Origin: Archangium sp.
GTDB lineage: Bacteria > Myxococcota > Myxococcia > Myxococcales > Myxococcaceae
Assembly (NCBI GenBank): GCA_022843845.1
Contig: JALHMW010000039.1
Span: 1-36,357 of the forward strand
Length of the DNA stretch: 36,357 nt
Reading direction: 5' to 3'
The notes below the pieces were generated by a model. The model saw only the letters and a program-made list of their open reading frames with translations, was not told the DNA's origin and did not search any database. Numbering within the stretch: the stretch's first letter is position 1; every line of letters begins with the position of its first letter. Below are positions 1-7,492 of the stretch, in pieces. A program made the translations under genes and the position numbers.

Positions 1-151
1 GGCAGGCGGCTCCGCAGCAGGCGGCTCGGCGGCTGGTGGCTCGGCAGCTGGCGGCTCGGCGGCAGGTGGCTCGGCGGCAGGTGGCTCGGCAGCGGGTGGC
101 TCGGCAGCGGGTGGCTCGGCAGCAGGTGGCTCGGCGGCAGGTGGCGCTGCC
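1..151 (+). repeat. 15-bp tandem repeat encoding Gly-Gly-Ser-Ala-Ala linker
   Basis: About ten imperfect copies of a 15-bp unit close to GGTGGCTCGGCAGCA run from the window edge. In frame they encode A-G-G-S-A repeats, the flexible linker of the truncated lipoprotein gene. Copies differ mostly at third codon positions (GCA/GCG/GCT, GGT/GGC), so this is coding low-complexity sequence that may change length by slippage. The array may continue to the left of the window. Confidence 0.85.
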
Positions 152-457
152 GGAGGGGGAACCGCACAAGTCAGCTTCATGTCGCAGGTCGCACCGATTC
201 TCGCGGCACGATGTAGCACCTGCCATTCGACCGACACCGTCGCCGCGGCCAACACCTACGTGCGCGGCACGAGCTCATGCGGTGGCCCGCGCCTCGTCGC
301 GAGCGACGCCACGGCGAGCTTGCTCTTCCAGAAAGTCGCAGGGACGCAGACGTGTGGCGGACGTATGCCCCGAGGCTGCTCGGGCAATTCCTGTCTGCCT
401 CAAGTGCAGATCGACCTCATTCGCGACTGGATCAACGCCGGCGCGCCCAACAACTAG
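2..457 (+). CDS. Gly-rich lipoprotein with C-terminal cytochrome c-like CxxCH motif (5' truncated)
   Basis: The 5' end lies outside the window. The visible part begins with about 50 residues of GGSAA repeats and then a compact domain of roughly 95 residues that starts near AQVSFMSQVAPILAARC. The motif CSTCH (CxxCH) is a heme c attachment site, and RMPRG further on could supply an axial Met. The ending DWINAGAPNN resembles the last helix of cytochrome c-like domains in myxobacterial and planctomycete surface proteins. By analogy with other lipoproteins in this window, the missing N-terminus probably has a lipobox followed by the linker. Heme binding is inferred from the motif only; extra cysteines (TCGG, GCSGNSC) suggest disulfides. 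The redox partner is unknown. It may or may not be co-transcribed with the next operon, 86 bp downstream. Confidence 0.75.
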   Translation, partial: AGGSAAGGSAAGGSAAGGSAAGGSAAGGSAAGGSAAGGSAAGGSAAGGAAGGGTAQVSFMSQVAPILAARCSTCHSTDTVAAANTYVRGTSSCGGPRLVASDATASLLFQKVAGTQTCGGRMPRGCSGNSCLPQVQIDLIRDWINAGAPNN

Positions 458-543
458 GTTTCAGTGGCGTCACCTTGCCGTTTCCTGACGAGTGAAAGGG
501 TCACGATCCTGCCTGCTGTTTGCGGGTAGGGTGGCGCCGCTCG

Positions 544-2751
544 ATGCGCCCGGTCATCGCCTTTGCAGCCTGCCTGTGGTCGGCCTCCGCGTTCGGGGCC
601 ATCTACGAGGCCGTCGTCGACGCCGACGACGAAGAAGACATCTTCGCGATGGTGCAGCGAGGCGACATCTCGCAGGACACCGGCGACACCCTGCTCGAGC
701 TGCTTCGTGAAGGCGTCGACCTGAACTCGGCGCCGCGCGAGAGGCTCTATGACTTGCCCGGCCTCACCTACGACGACGTCGACAAGCTCATCCTCTACCG
801 CACGCAGAAGGGCCGCATCGAAGACCCGGCCGAGCTCGTCGGCGCCGGGGTGATGACCGCCGAGCAGCTCATCGGCATCGCCGTCTACATCTCGCTCGAG
901 CCGGTGAAAGAGAAGCTGCCGATCGGCGGCAAGCTTCGCCTGCTCACCCAATACACGCTGACCGATTCGCTCGCGCCGCCGGCGCTCTTCGCGGCCCGGC
1001 TCAGGGGCCCGCTCGACCTGACCGCCGGCGCCATGCTCGTCACCAGCCGGCTCGACCCGGTGCAGCCCCGCTTCGACCAGACGCTCCAGGGCCTCGCGAC
1101 CGAAGGCTACAGGTACCGCCTCGACGCGCCGCGCCTGTTCCTGCAGTGGCTCAACGGCAACCGCCGCGTCATCGTCGGCACCTTCACCATCGGCTTCGGC
1201 GAGCGCCTCACGCTCGACAACACGCGCCGGGTGACCCCGCGCGGCCTCTACCTCACCGACGACTTCAGGCGAAACCAGGACCTCTCGACCCTCTGCCGCA
1301 CCAGCGTCGACACCGGCGCCACGCCGCCCCCCGAGTGTCAGGGTGACAGCCGCTACGTCACCGCCGACTACGCGACGCGCGACGCTTTCCGTGGCGTCGC
1401 CGGCAGCATCGAGAACCTCGACCTCGGCGACCAGCGCTCGCTCTCGCTCTACGGTTTCCTCTCGTACCAGTCGCGCGGCGTGTACCAGTACGATCTGTAC
1501 GATCGCGCCACCTGCCTCGACCCTTCGTCGACCGACTCGGACTGCAGCTCGCCGCGCATCTCCATTCTGAACCCGCAGGACCCGAGCACCCCATGGCGGC
1601 TTCGCTACGCCACCCTGCCTGGCTTCTTCGACGAGCTCTCGGCCGGCGGCCACGTCGACTTCAAGCCCAACTACGCCCTTCGCTTCGGCATCACGGGGTA
1701 CGGCGCGGTGCCCTTCTTCAACACCGTGCCTCCAGGCAGCGCGGTGCAGCCCGACTTCCAGGACACCTCGCGCTACCCCAACGGGGGCGCCTACGGAGCC
1801 ATCGGCGTCGACGCGCAGGCCGTGCTCGGCCCCGTCAACCTGCACCTCGAGGTGACGCGCAGCTTCGACAAGGCCATCAACAACCAGGGCGGCGGCTTCG
1901 GCGCCGTGCAGCGCACCACCTGGGCGCCCAAGGGCCACGAGCTCGAGGTCGTCTTCCGCTATTACGACAACCGGTTCCTCAACCCCTACGCACGGCCGTT
2001 CTCAGGGCCCGACGAAGACGCCGGCCAGCGGGCGCGCAACGAGCTCGGCGCGCGGGTGCGCTACTTCGGCAAGTTCAGTCGCGACTGGCAGTTTCGCGCC
2101 ACCGCCGACTTCTGGACGCTGCCCTTCGCCGGCCGGGGAGGCCGCGCAGGCACCACCAACCTCATCCTCCTCACGCGCGTCGACTTCACGGGCTTCAGGG
2201 GCTTGAAGCCCAGCATCTGGTTCCGCCTGAGCGACAGAAACCTCGCCGTCAGCCAACGCGGGGTCTGCAGCCAGACCCAGGTGGTCTCGGGCATGCCCGA
2301 GTTCTTCAACACCCCGGACGACTTCGACGGCGAGGTCACCTTCTTCACCTGCGACTCGTACCGCGTCGTGCAGCGCATCGACGTGCGCCCCTTCGGCAAG
2401 CGCCTGGGCTTCACCGAGCAGGCCTCGTTCTCGTGGCGCGACGACCTCTCGAGCGCGTACCGCGAGAACTTTCGCAACGACCTGCAGGTCTGGGTCGAGG
2501 CGATGAGTCAGCCGGTCGACTGGCTCTCGCTGCGGCTGCGCTCACGCCTGCGCGCCGAGGGCATCGACAGCCCCACCACCTACGAAGACTCGCTGTGGAC
2601 GTTCTTCGAGGCCGCGTGGATTCCGTTCAAGGGCACGCGCGTCGCGGCGCGCTACGACCTGTTCGTGTGGCTCGACCAACGGGCCTCGACCTTGCGCCGG
2701 CAGCCCTCTCCAGAGCATCGTTTCCTCCTCGACCTCCGCACCAGCTTCTGA
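544..2751 (+). CDS. Helix-hairpin-helix (ComEA-like) outer-membrane beta-barrel protein
   Basis: 735 residues from the ATG at 544; a TTG at 520 would only add residues before a good signal peptide (MRPVIAFAACLWSASAFGA). After the signal, residues ~57-118 hold a helix-hairpin-helix region (LNSAPRERLYDLPGLTYDDV, then a second hairpin near AELVGAGVMTAEQLIG) like that of ComEA, a sequence-nonspecific DNA-binding fold. The rest (~125-735) is aromatic-rich alternating sequence with an N/Y/R-rich pattern and a C-terminal Phe, as expected for an outer-membrane barrel. HhH-plus-barrel proteins of about 700 residues are known in Bacteroidetes, usually uncharacterised. It is the first gene of a four-gene operon with two secreted nucleases and a lamin-tail protein, 6 bp before the next start. 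A DNA-binding pore or anchor role is inference. Confidence 0.8.
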   Translation: MRPVIAFAACLWSASAFGAIYEAVVDADDEEDIFAMVQRGDISQDTGDTLLELLREGVDLNSAPRERLYDLPGLTYDDVDKLILYRTQKGRIEDPAELVGAGVMTAEQLIGIAVYISLEPVKEKLPIGGKLRLLTQYTLTDSLAPPALFAARLRGPLDLTAGAMLVTSRLDPVQPRFDQTLQGLATEGYRYRLDAPRLFLQWLNGNRRVIVGTFTIGFGERLTLDNTRRVTPRGLYLTDDFRRNQDLSTLCRTSVDTGATPPPECQGDSRYVTADYATRDAFRGVAGSIENLDLGDQRSLSLYGFLSYQSRGVYQYDLYDRATCLDPSSTDSDCSSPRISILNPQDPSTPWRLRYATLPGFFDELSAGGHVDFKPNYALRFGITGYGAVPFFNTVPPGSAVQPDFQDTSRYPNGGAYGAIGVDAQAVLGPVNLHLEVTRSFDKAINNQGGGFGAVQRTTWAPKGHELEVVFRYYDNRFLNPYARPFSGPDEDAGQRARNELGARVRYFGKFSRDWQFRATADFWTLPFAGRGGRAGTTNLILLTRVDFTGFRGLKPSIWFRLSDRNLAVSQRGVCSQTQVVSGMPEFFNTPDDFDGEVTFFTCDSYRVVQRIDVRPFGKRLGFTEQASFSWRDDLSSAYRENFRNDLQVWVEAMSQPVDWLSLRLRSRLRAEGIDSPTTYEDSLWTFFEAAWIPFKGTRVAARYDLFVWLDQRASTLRRQPSPEHRFLLDLRTSF

Positions 2752-2757
2752 CCCACC

Positions 2758-3888
2758 ATGATCTCGCTCCCCCTTCGCCTTCTCGCCGTCACCGCGCTCC
2801 TCCTGGCGCTCTCGTGCGCTGGCGTCACCACGGAGCAGTCCAAGCGCTTCACGAAGGACGAGACCCGCTCGCTGCTCAAGCGCCTCGAGACCGTCAGCCT
2901 CGAGCTCGGCGAGTTCCCCATCGAGGGCGCCTCGTCGGTGCTCGACGGCGACACCATCAAGGTCAAGGGCCTGCCAGCGTCGCTGCGTCTGCTGGGCCTC
3001 GACACCGAAGAGACGTTCAAGAAGGACTCCGAGCGCGCGGCGTTCGCGGCGGGCTGGGAGCAATACAAGAAGCAGATGCAGGGAACGTCGTCGCGGCCGG
3101 CGAAGTACGCCACGCCACTGGGCGAAGACGCCAAGCACTACGCGCAGGCCTTCTTCGAAGACGTTCGCGAGGTGCGCATGGAGCGCGACCACCCCGGCGA
3201 GATCCGCGACTTCTACAACCGCTACCTCGCCTACGTGTTCGCGAAGAAGAACGGCCAGTGGGTGAACTACAACGTCGAGTGTGTGCGGGCCGGCTTCTCG
3301 CCCTACTTCGTGAAGTACGGCCGCAGCCGCCGCTTCCACAAAGAGTTCGTCGACGCCGAGCGCGAGGCGCGTGAAGGCCAGCGCGGCATCTGGAAGCAGG
3401 GCGCCATGGCCTACCCCGACTACGAGGAGCGCCTGAAGTGGTGGGCCGAGCGCGAGGCCGTCATCACCCGCTTCGAGAAGGCCGCCGTCGAAGACCCGGA
3501 GCACTACATCGCGCTCACCCGCTGGGACGCGATGCTGAAGCTCGAGAGCAAGGTCGGCCAGGAGGTGACGATTCTCGGCTCGGTCAGCGACCTGAAATAC
3601 AGCGAAGGCACCGGGCCCTCGGTGGTGAAGCTCGCCCGCACCCGCACCAACGACTTCGACGTCGTCTTCTTCGACCGCGACGTCTTGTTGTCCACCGGCG
3701 TGCAGTTCAAGAAGAGTGAATACGTGCAGGTGCGCGGCACCGTGCAGAAGTACAAGAACGAGAAGGGCTGGGAGCGGCTGCAGGTGGTCGTCTCACTCCC
3801 CGGGCAGGTGCTCGCGCCGTCGACCTCGCTCGAGAAGCTGCTGACTGATGATCAGAAACGGGCCGACCGCAGTGAAGAGGATGACTAA
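2758..3888 (+). CDS. Staphylococcal nuclease-like lipoprotein with C-terminal OB-like domain
   Basis: 376 residues. A lipoprotein signal ends at the lipobox ALSC (Cys20), so the protein is likely membrane-anchored outside the cytoplasm. The SNase core keeps the catalytic set: D65 in DGDT, R77 in LRLL, D82-T83 and E85 in LDTEE (matching D21, R35, D40, T41, E43 of the S. aureus enzyme), and R155 in YNRYLAY (matching R87). The usual Pro of DTPE is Glu here. About 27 extra residues lie between the two active-site halves compared with the S. aureus protein. After the domain, residues ~268-350 (EVTILGSVSDLKY onward) look like an OB-fold, often found with secreted nucleases. Expected activity is Ca-dependent phosphodiesterase on DNA or RNA. 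It starts 6 bp after the barrel gene, so the two are surely co-transcribed. Confidence 0.9.
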   Translation: MISLPLRLLAVTALLLALSCAGVTTEQSKRFTKDETRSLLKRLETVSLELGEFPIEGASSVLDGDTIKVKGLPASLRLLGLDTEETFKKDSERAAFAAGWEQYKKQMQGTSSRPAKYATPLGEDAKHYAQAFFEDVREVRMERDHPGEIRDFYNRYLAYVFAKKNGQWVNYNVECVRAGFSPYFVKYGRSRRFHKEFVDAEREAREGQRGIWKQGAMAYPDYEERLKWWAEREAVITRFEKAAVEDPEHYIALTRWDAMLKLESKVGQEVTILGSVSDLKYSEGTGPSVVKLARTRTNDFDVVFFDRDVLLSTGVQFKKSEYVQVRGTVQKYKNEKGWERLQVVVSLPGQVLAPSTSLEKLLTDDQKRADRSEEDD

Positions 3889-3889
3889 C

Positions 3890-6196
3890 GTGCCTTCAAT
3901 TCGAGTGATGTTCCTGGTGGCGGCCGTCGCGGCCGTGTCGTGTACCCCGCCCGTCGAGATGCCCACCGACGCCTGCAAAGGCCGCGTGGCTGGAGACCTC
4001 GTCATCACCGAGCTGATGCTCGACCCCGAGGGCACCGACACCGGCGCCGAGTGGATCGAGATCTTCAACACCCTCGGCACGCCGATCGACCTGCGCGGCT
4101 ACACCATCACCTACCGGCAAGGCACCTCGACGGCGAAGTCGCACACCGTTCGTGCCTCGGTGCAGGTGCCGGCCCGCGGCTACCTCGCGCTCGGTGACGT
4201 GCGCTCGGGCCCCAACCCCTCGTGGATTGGCTACAGCTACGGAGACGATCTCGGCGCGCTCAGCCAGACCTCAGGCACCGTCGCCATTCGCTGCGGCATG
4301 ACGGCCATCAACGAGTACAGCTACTCGCGCGCCGCGCGCTCGGGCCGCTCCCGCATGCTCGGCGGTGGCGTCGACCCCGATGCCTCGCGCGTCTCGAACG
4401 AGGCCAACTGGTGCGACACGCCCACCTCGACCGAGTACACGCCGCGCGGCTACGGCACGCCCGGCGGCCCCAACCCGCAGTGCGCTCCCGAGGCGATGGT
4501 CGGCACCTGCCTGCAGAACGGCATGCCCCGCCCCATCGTCGCGGCCGAGGCCGGAGACCTGCTCATCACCGAGGTCATGGCGAGCCCGAGGGCCGTCACC
4601 GACACCCTCGGCGAGTGGATCGAGCTCTACGCCACCACCGACGTCGACCTCAACGGCCTCGCCATCGCGACGAGCACCAGCCGCGCCACGCTCACCTCGC
4701 CTGAGTGCCTCACGGTGGCGGCGCAGTCGTACAACATCATCGCGCGCTCGAACGACGCCTTCGTCAACGGCGGCCTGCCGAAGGCCGTGGCGACGTTCTC
4801 GGTCAGCCTCTCGTCGGCCAATGAGCGGCTGCGGCTGGTGCGTGGTGATGCCGGCATCGACGACGCCACCTTCTTCGCCTCGCAGACCGGCGTCTCATGG
4901 CAGGTGCGACCCGAGCTGCTCGCCAACCCCGACGAGATTCTGCCCAGCCTCAACGACACCCCTGACTCGTTCTGCAAAGCCAGCTCAGCGTGGATGGGGA
5001 GCGCGGGCGACTTCGGAACGCCCGCCGCGGCCAACGGAGCCTGCGCGGCGGACTCTGGCGTCGTGGTGGTGCCCGACGGCGGCCTGCCGACCTTCGACTG
5101 CAACGCCATCGACGGGGGCGACCTCGTCGTCACCGAGGTGATGGTCGACCCGCCCAGCACCGACACCGGCCTCGAGTGGTTCGAGCTCTTCAACACGACG
5201 GCCGCGCCCATCGACCTCGCGGGCCTCACGCTCACCTACCGCCAGGGCGCGACGACCCCCAGGTCCCACGTCGTGCGCAGCTCCGTCATCGTGCCGCCGG
5301 GCCAGGCGGTCGCGGTCGGCGACGTGCGCACCGGGCCGAACCCCGCGTGGATCAGCTACGCCTACGGCGCAGACCTGGGCGCGTTGAACAACTCGTCGGG
5401 CACCGTGGGCGTTCGCTGCGACACGAAGGTCGTCGGTGAATACACGTGGGTGCGCACGGCGCGCTCCGGGCGAAGCCGCATGCTCGGTGGGCCTGCGACG
5501 CCCACGACTGCGCTCGCTGCGGTCGAGGCCAACTGGTGCGACACGCCGACCAGCAGCGAGTACACGCCTGGCAGCGCTGGCACCCCTGGCGCGGCGAACC
5601 CGGTCTGCGCTCCGGAAGCCATGACGGGCACCTGCCTCGACAACGGCACCCCGCGGCCCATCGTCGCCGCAGAGCCGGGCGACCTCGTCATCACCGAGGT
5701 GATGCCAAGCCCGTCGGTCAGCACCACGGTCGGAACCTGGTTCGAGGTGTACGCCACGACCGACGTCGACCTGAATGGCCTCTCGGTCGCCAACGGCGCA
5801 GGCACGCGCAACACCATCGCCTCGTCGAACTGCCTGCGCGTGCCGGCGACGACGTACGCGATTCTCGCGCGCAGCGCGAACGCGTTCCTCAACGGCGGGC
5901 TACCGCCCCCCATCGCCACCTTCACCATCGGCATCAGCAGCTCGGGCAACGAGCTGCTGCGGCTCTTCCGCGGTGACGCCGGCATCGACGAGATCGCCTT
6001 CTTCCGGTCGACGAGCGGCAAGTCATGGCAGGTGCCCGGTGAGCTGCTGATCGACCCGATGCTCATCACGCCCGCCATCAACGACGTGCCGGCGAACCTG
6101 TGCATCGCGCCGAACCGTTTCGCCACCGACGCCGGGCCCGGCGACTACGGCAGCCCGACCGAGCTGAACCCCCTCTGTGACGGCGGCGCGCCCTGA
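3890..6196 (+). CDS. Lipoprotein with four lamin-tail domains (LTD)
   Basis: 768 residues from GTG 3890, chosen because GAAGAGG lies 9 bp upstream; ATG 3881 overlaps the previous stop and would have no spacing. The lipobox is AAVSC (Cys18). Four domains each begin with GDL(V/L)(I/V)TE(L/V)M at about residues 35, 221, 409 and 596. The first and third share EW(I/F)E(I/L)FN and a (Y)RQG strand typical of LTD immunoglobulin-like folds; the second and fourth share TTDVDLNGL. Domains 1-2 and 3-4 are a long internal duplication of about 375 residues. In bacteria LTDs are found on secreted or surface proteins next to nucleases and ComEC-type hydrolases. Paired cysteines suggest disulfides. No catalytic motif was seen; a scaffold or polymer-binding role is inferred. 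Confidence 0.85.
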   Translation: MPSIRVMFLVAAVAAVSCTPPVEMPTDACKGRVAGDLVITELMLDPEGTDTGAEWIEIFNTLGTPIDLRGYTITYRQGTSTAKSHTVRASVQVPARGYLALGDVRSGPNPSWIGYSYGDDLGALSQTSGTVAIRCGMTAINEYSYSRAARSGRSRMLGGGVDPDASRVSNEANWCDTPTSTEYTPRGYGTPGGPNPQCAPEAMVGTCLQNGMPRPIVAAEAGDLLITEVMASPRAVTDTLGEWIELYATTDVDLNGLAIATSTSRATLTSPECLTVAAQSYNIIARSNDAFVNGGLPKAVATFSVSLSSANERLRLVRGDAGIDDATFFASQTGVSWQVRPELLANPDEILPSLNDTPDSFCKASSAWMGSAGDFGTPAAANGACAADSGVVVVPDGGLPTFDCNAIDGGDLVVTEVMVDPPSTDTGLEWFELFNTTAAPIDLAGLTLTYRQGATTPRSHVVRSSVIVPPGQAVAVGDVRTGPNPAWISYAYGADLGALNNSSGTVGVRCDTKVVGEYTWVRTARSGRSRMLGGPATPTTALAAVEANWCDTPTSSEYTPGSAGTPGAANPVCAPEAMTGTCLDNGTPRPIVAAEPGDLVITEVMPSPSVSTTVGTWFEVYATTDVDLNGLSVANGAGTRNTIASSNCLRVPATTYAILARSANAFLNGGLPPPIATFTIGISSSGNELLRLFRGDAGIDEIAFFRSTSGKSWQVPGELLIDPMLITPAINDVPANLCIAPNRFATDAGPGDYGSPTELNPLCDGGAP

Positions 6197-6225
6197 CGCG
6201 CTCGAAGCCCTGGAGCGCAGCGCTG

Positions 6226-6690
6226 GTGATGATGCCCATGGTGGCGGCCTGTGGAATGCCCACGCCACCCAGCCTCTGCGGGCCCTCGACCGCCGTCGTC
6301 AGCCGCGCCATCGATGGCGATACGCTCGAGCTGTCTGACGGCAAGCGGGTGCGCCTGCTCCTCGTCGACACGCCCGAGTCGACCAACGGCAAGACCGACT
6401 GCTTCGGCCAGCAAGCCGCGCAGTTCACCTCGGACACCGTGACGGGCAAGACGGTGGAGCTCAGCTACGACGAGGCCGGCTGCACCGACCGGTTCGGGCG
6501 AACGTTGGCCTACGTGAAGGTCAACGGCGTCGACCTGAACCGCACGCTCGTCGAGCAGGGCTACGCGTGCACGCTGTACGTGTCTCCATCGGGCGGCGCG
6601 CGGCGCGACGAGTTCGAGACGTACGAGTCGCAGGCGAAGACGAGCCGCCTTGGCTTGTGGGGCGCGTGCACCGTCGTCACCTGCCAGTAG
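6226..6690 (+). CDS. Staphylococcal nuclease-like secreted lipoprotein (thermonuclease family)
   Basis: A minimal SNase of 154 residues from GTG 6226. All key residues are present: D32 in DGDT, R43 in VRLLL, D48-T49-P50-E51, and R92 in RFGRTLAY. A lipobox-like VAAC ends only nine residues after this start, too short for a signal peptide. The frame stays open upstream and encodes TRSKPWSAALVMMPMVAAC, a good signal, back to a CTG at 6193 that overlaps the previous stop (cCTGAcg). A CTG start coupled to the preceding gene is therefore likely, or a base error hides a normal start. It is the last gene of the nuclease/LTD operon. Compared with the first nuclease it lacks the insertion and the OB tail, so the two probably differ in substrate. 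Confidence 0.88.
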   Translation: MMMPMVAACGMPTPPSLCGPSTAVVSRAIDGDTLELSDGKRVRLLLVDTPESTNGKTDCFGQQAAQFTSDTVTGKTVELSYDEAGCTDRFGRTLAYVKVNGVDLNRTLVEQGYACTLYVSPSGGARRDEFETYESQAKTSRLGLWGACTVVTCQ

Positions 6691-6753
6691 GCGCAGACCA
6701 TTACACGGAGGCCGCGCGAGCTTCTCGGCTCGTAAGCAAGGGCCAGCCCAACG

Positions 6754-7320
6754 TCACCGATGCGCGCCCACGGCCTGATCCAGCGCGTCGACCTCGAGGG
6801 GGAGCGCGTGCCGCCGGAACCAGCGCACCAGGTCCATCGCCGTCACCATGCCGCGCAGCTGACCTTCGCTGGTGACGACGGGGACGCGGTCGAGGTCGTG
6901 CTCGTCCATCACCTGGGCAATCTCTGCGACGGTGGCGCGGTCCGACACGGCCACCACCGACGTCGTCATCGCGTCCTCGACCTCCACGTCGAGTCCGGCT
7001 TCAGCGGCGTGGAGCTCGGAGGTCGAGACCAGACCCACGAGCACCAGGTTGTCGTCGACGACGGGAGCAGACGAGAGGTGGGCGGCGTCGAGCACGGAGA
7101 GCGCCTCGGCGACCGAGAGCTCTGCATCCAGCACGGTCACCAGCGGGCTGACCAGCTCACCGCACAAGCGAAGCCCACAGCGCCCGGCGGCCACACCATG
7201 GGCACATGCCTCGAGCGGGCAGCGCTCCGTGCAGCTGATGGAACGTTCTCCGTCGGGGCTGACCTTCACCAGCCGCCGCTCCCTGAGACAGACCAACTCT
7301 TCGTCGACCATGGGCTCCAT
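6754..7320 (-). CDS. CBS-domain pair protein with N-terminal cysteine cluster
   Basis: 188 residues. The ATG at 7320 is preceded by GTGAGG 5 bp upstream on the minus strand. Two CBS motifs follow each other at about residues 57-110 (SPLVTVLDAELSVAEAL, then VGLVSTSEL) and 115-172 (VEDAMTTSVVAVSDRATVAE, then GMVTAMDLV). CBS pairs bind adenine nucleotides and usually act as energy sensors. The first ~53 residues carry Cys11, 30, 34, 39, 48 and 53, with CTERCPLEAC as the densest part, which could hold a zinc or an iron-sulfur cluster; this is inferred from spacing only. No enzyme or channel domain is attached, so it is a stand-alone regulator of unknown partner. It is convergent with the nuclease operon and about 170 bp downstream of the ABC permease gene. 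Confidence 0.85.
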   Translation of the reverse strand: MEPMVDEELVCLRERRLVKVSPDGERSISCTERCPLEACAHGVAAGRCGLRLCGELVSPLVTVLDAELSVAEALSVLDAAHLSSAPVVDDNLVLVGLVSTSELHAAEAGLDVEVEDAMTTSVVAVSDRATVAEIAQVMDEHDLDRVPVVTSEGQLRGMVTAMDLVRWFRRHALPLEVDALDQAVGAHR

Positions 7321-7492
7321 CGATGCCTCACACGACTGCGTTGTTCACTGCCCAGGGAGCGGAACGAGTGGTGGGCTGGAGTGTGACACACGGCGACAGA
7401 CGAAAAGGCGAGGGCCCCCCCGAAAGGGCGTCACCTGATCCTCATTCATCCGTCAGGGCGGAGCCGCCCCACCGTTCGGCTCGGCTGGCGCG

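Noticed and set aside
1..151. CRISPR-like regular repeat
   Set aside because: Units are adjacent with no spacers and are in frame, so it is a coding tandem repeat.
454..1938. Long minus-strand open frame opposite the HhH barrel gene
   Set aside because: It is Val/Glu/Arg-rich without a known domain and mirrors the codon bias of the real plus-strand gene; GC-rich DNA keeps such frames open.
6717..6732. Possible terminator hairpin CGAGC-TTCTCG-GCTCG between convergent genes
   Set aside because: Only five base pairs and no T tract; too weak to call.
7456..7469. GC-rich hairpin GGGCG-GAGC-CGCCC after the ABC permease gene
   Set aside because: Short stem without a T tract; such stems are common in this composition.
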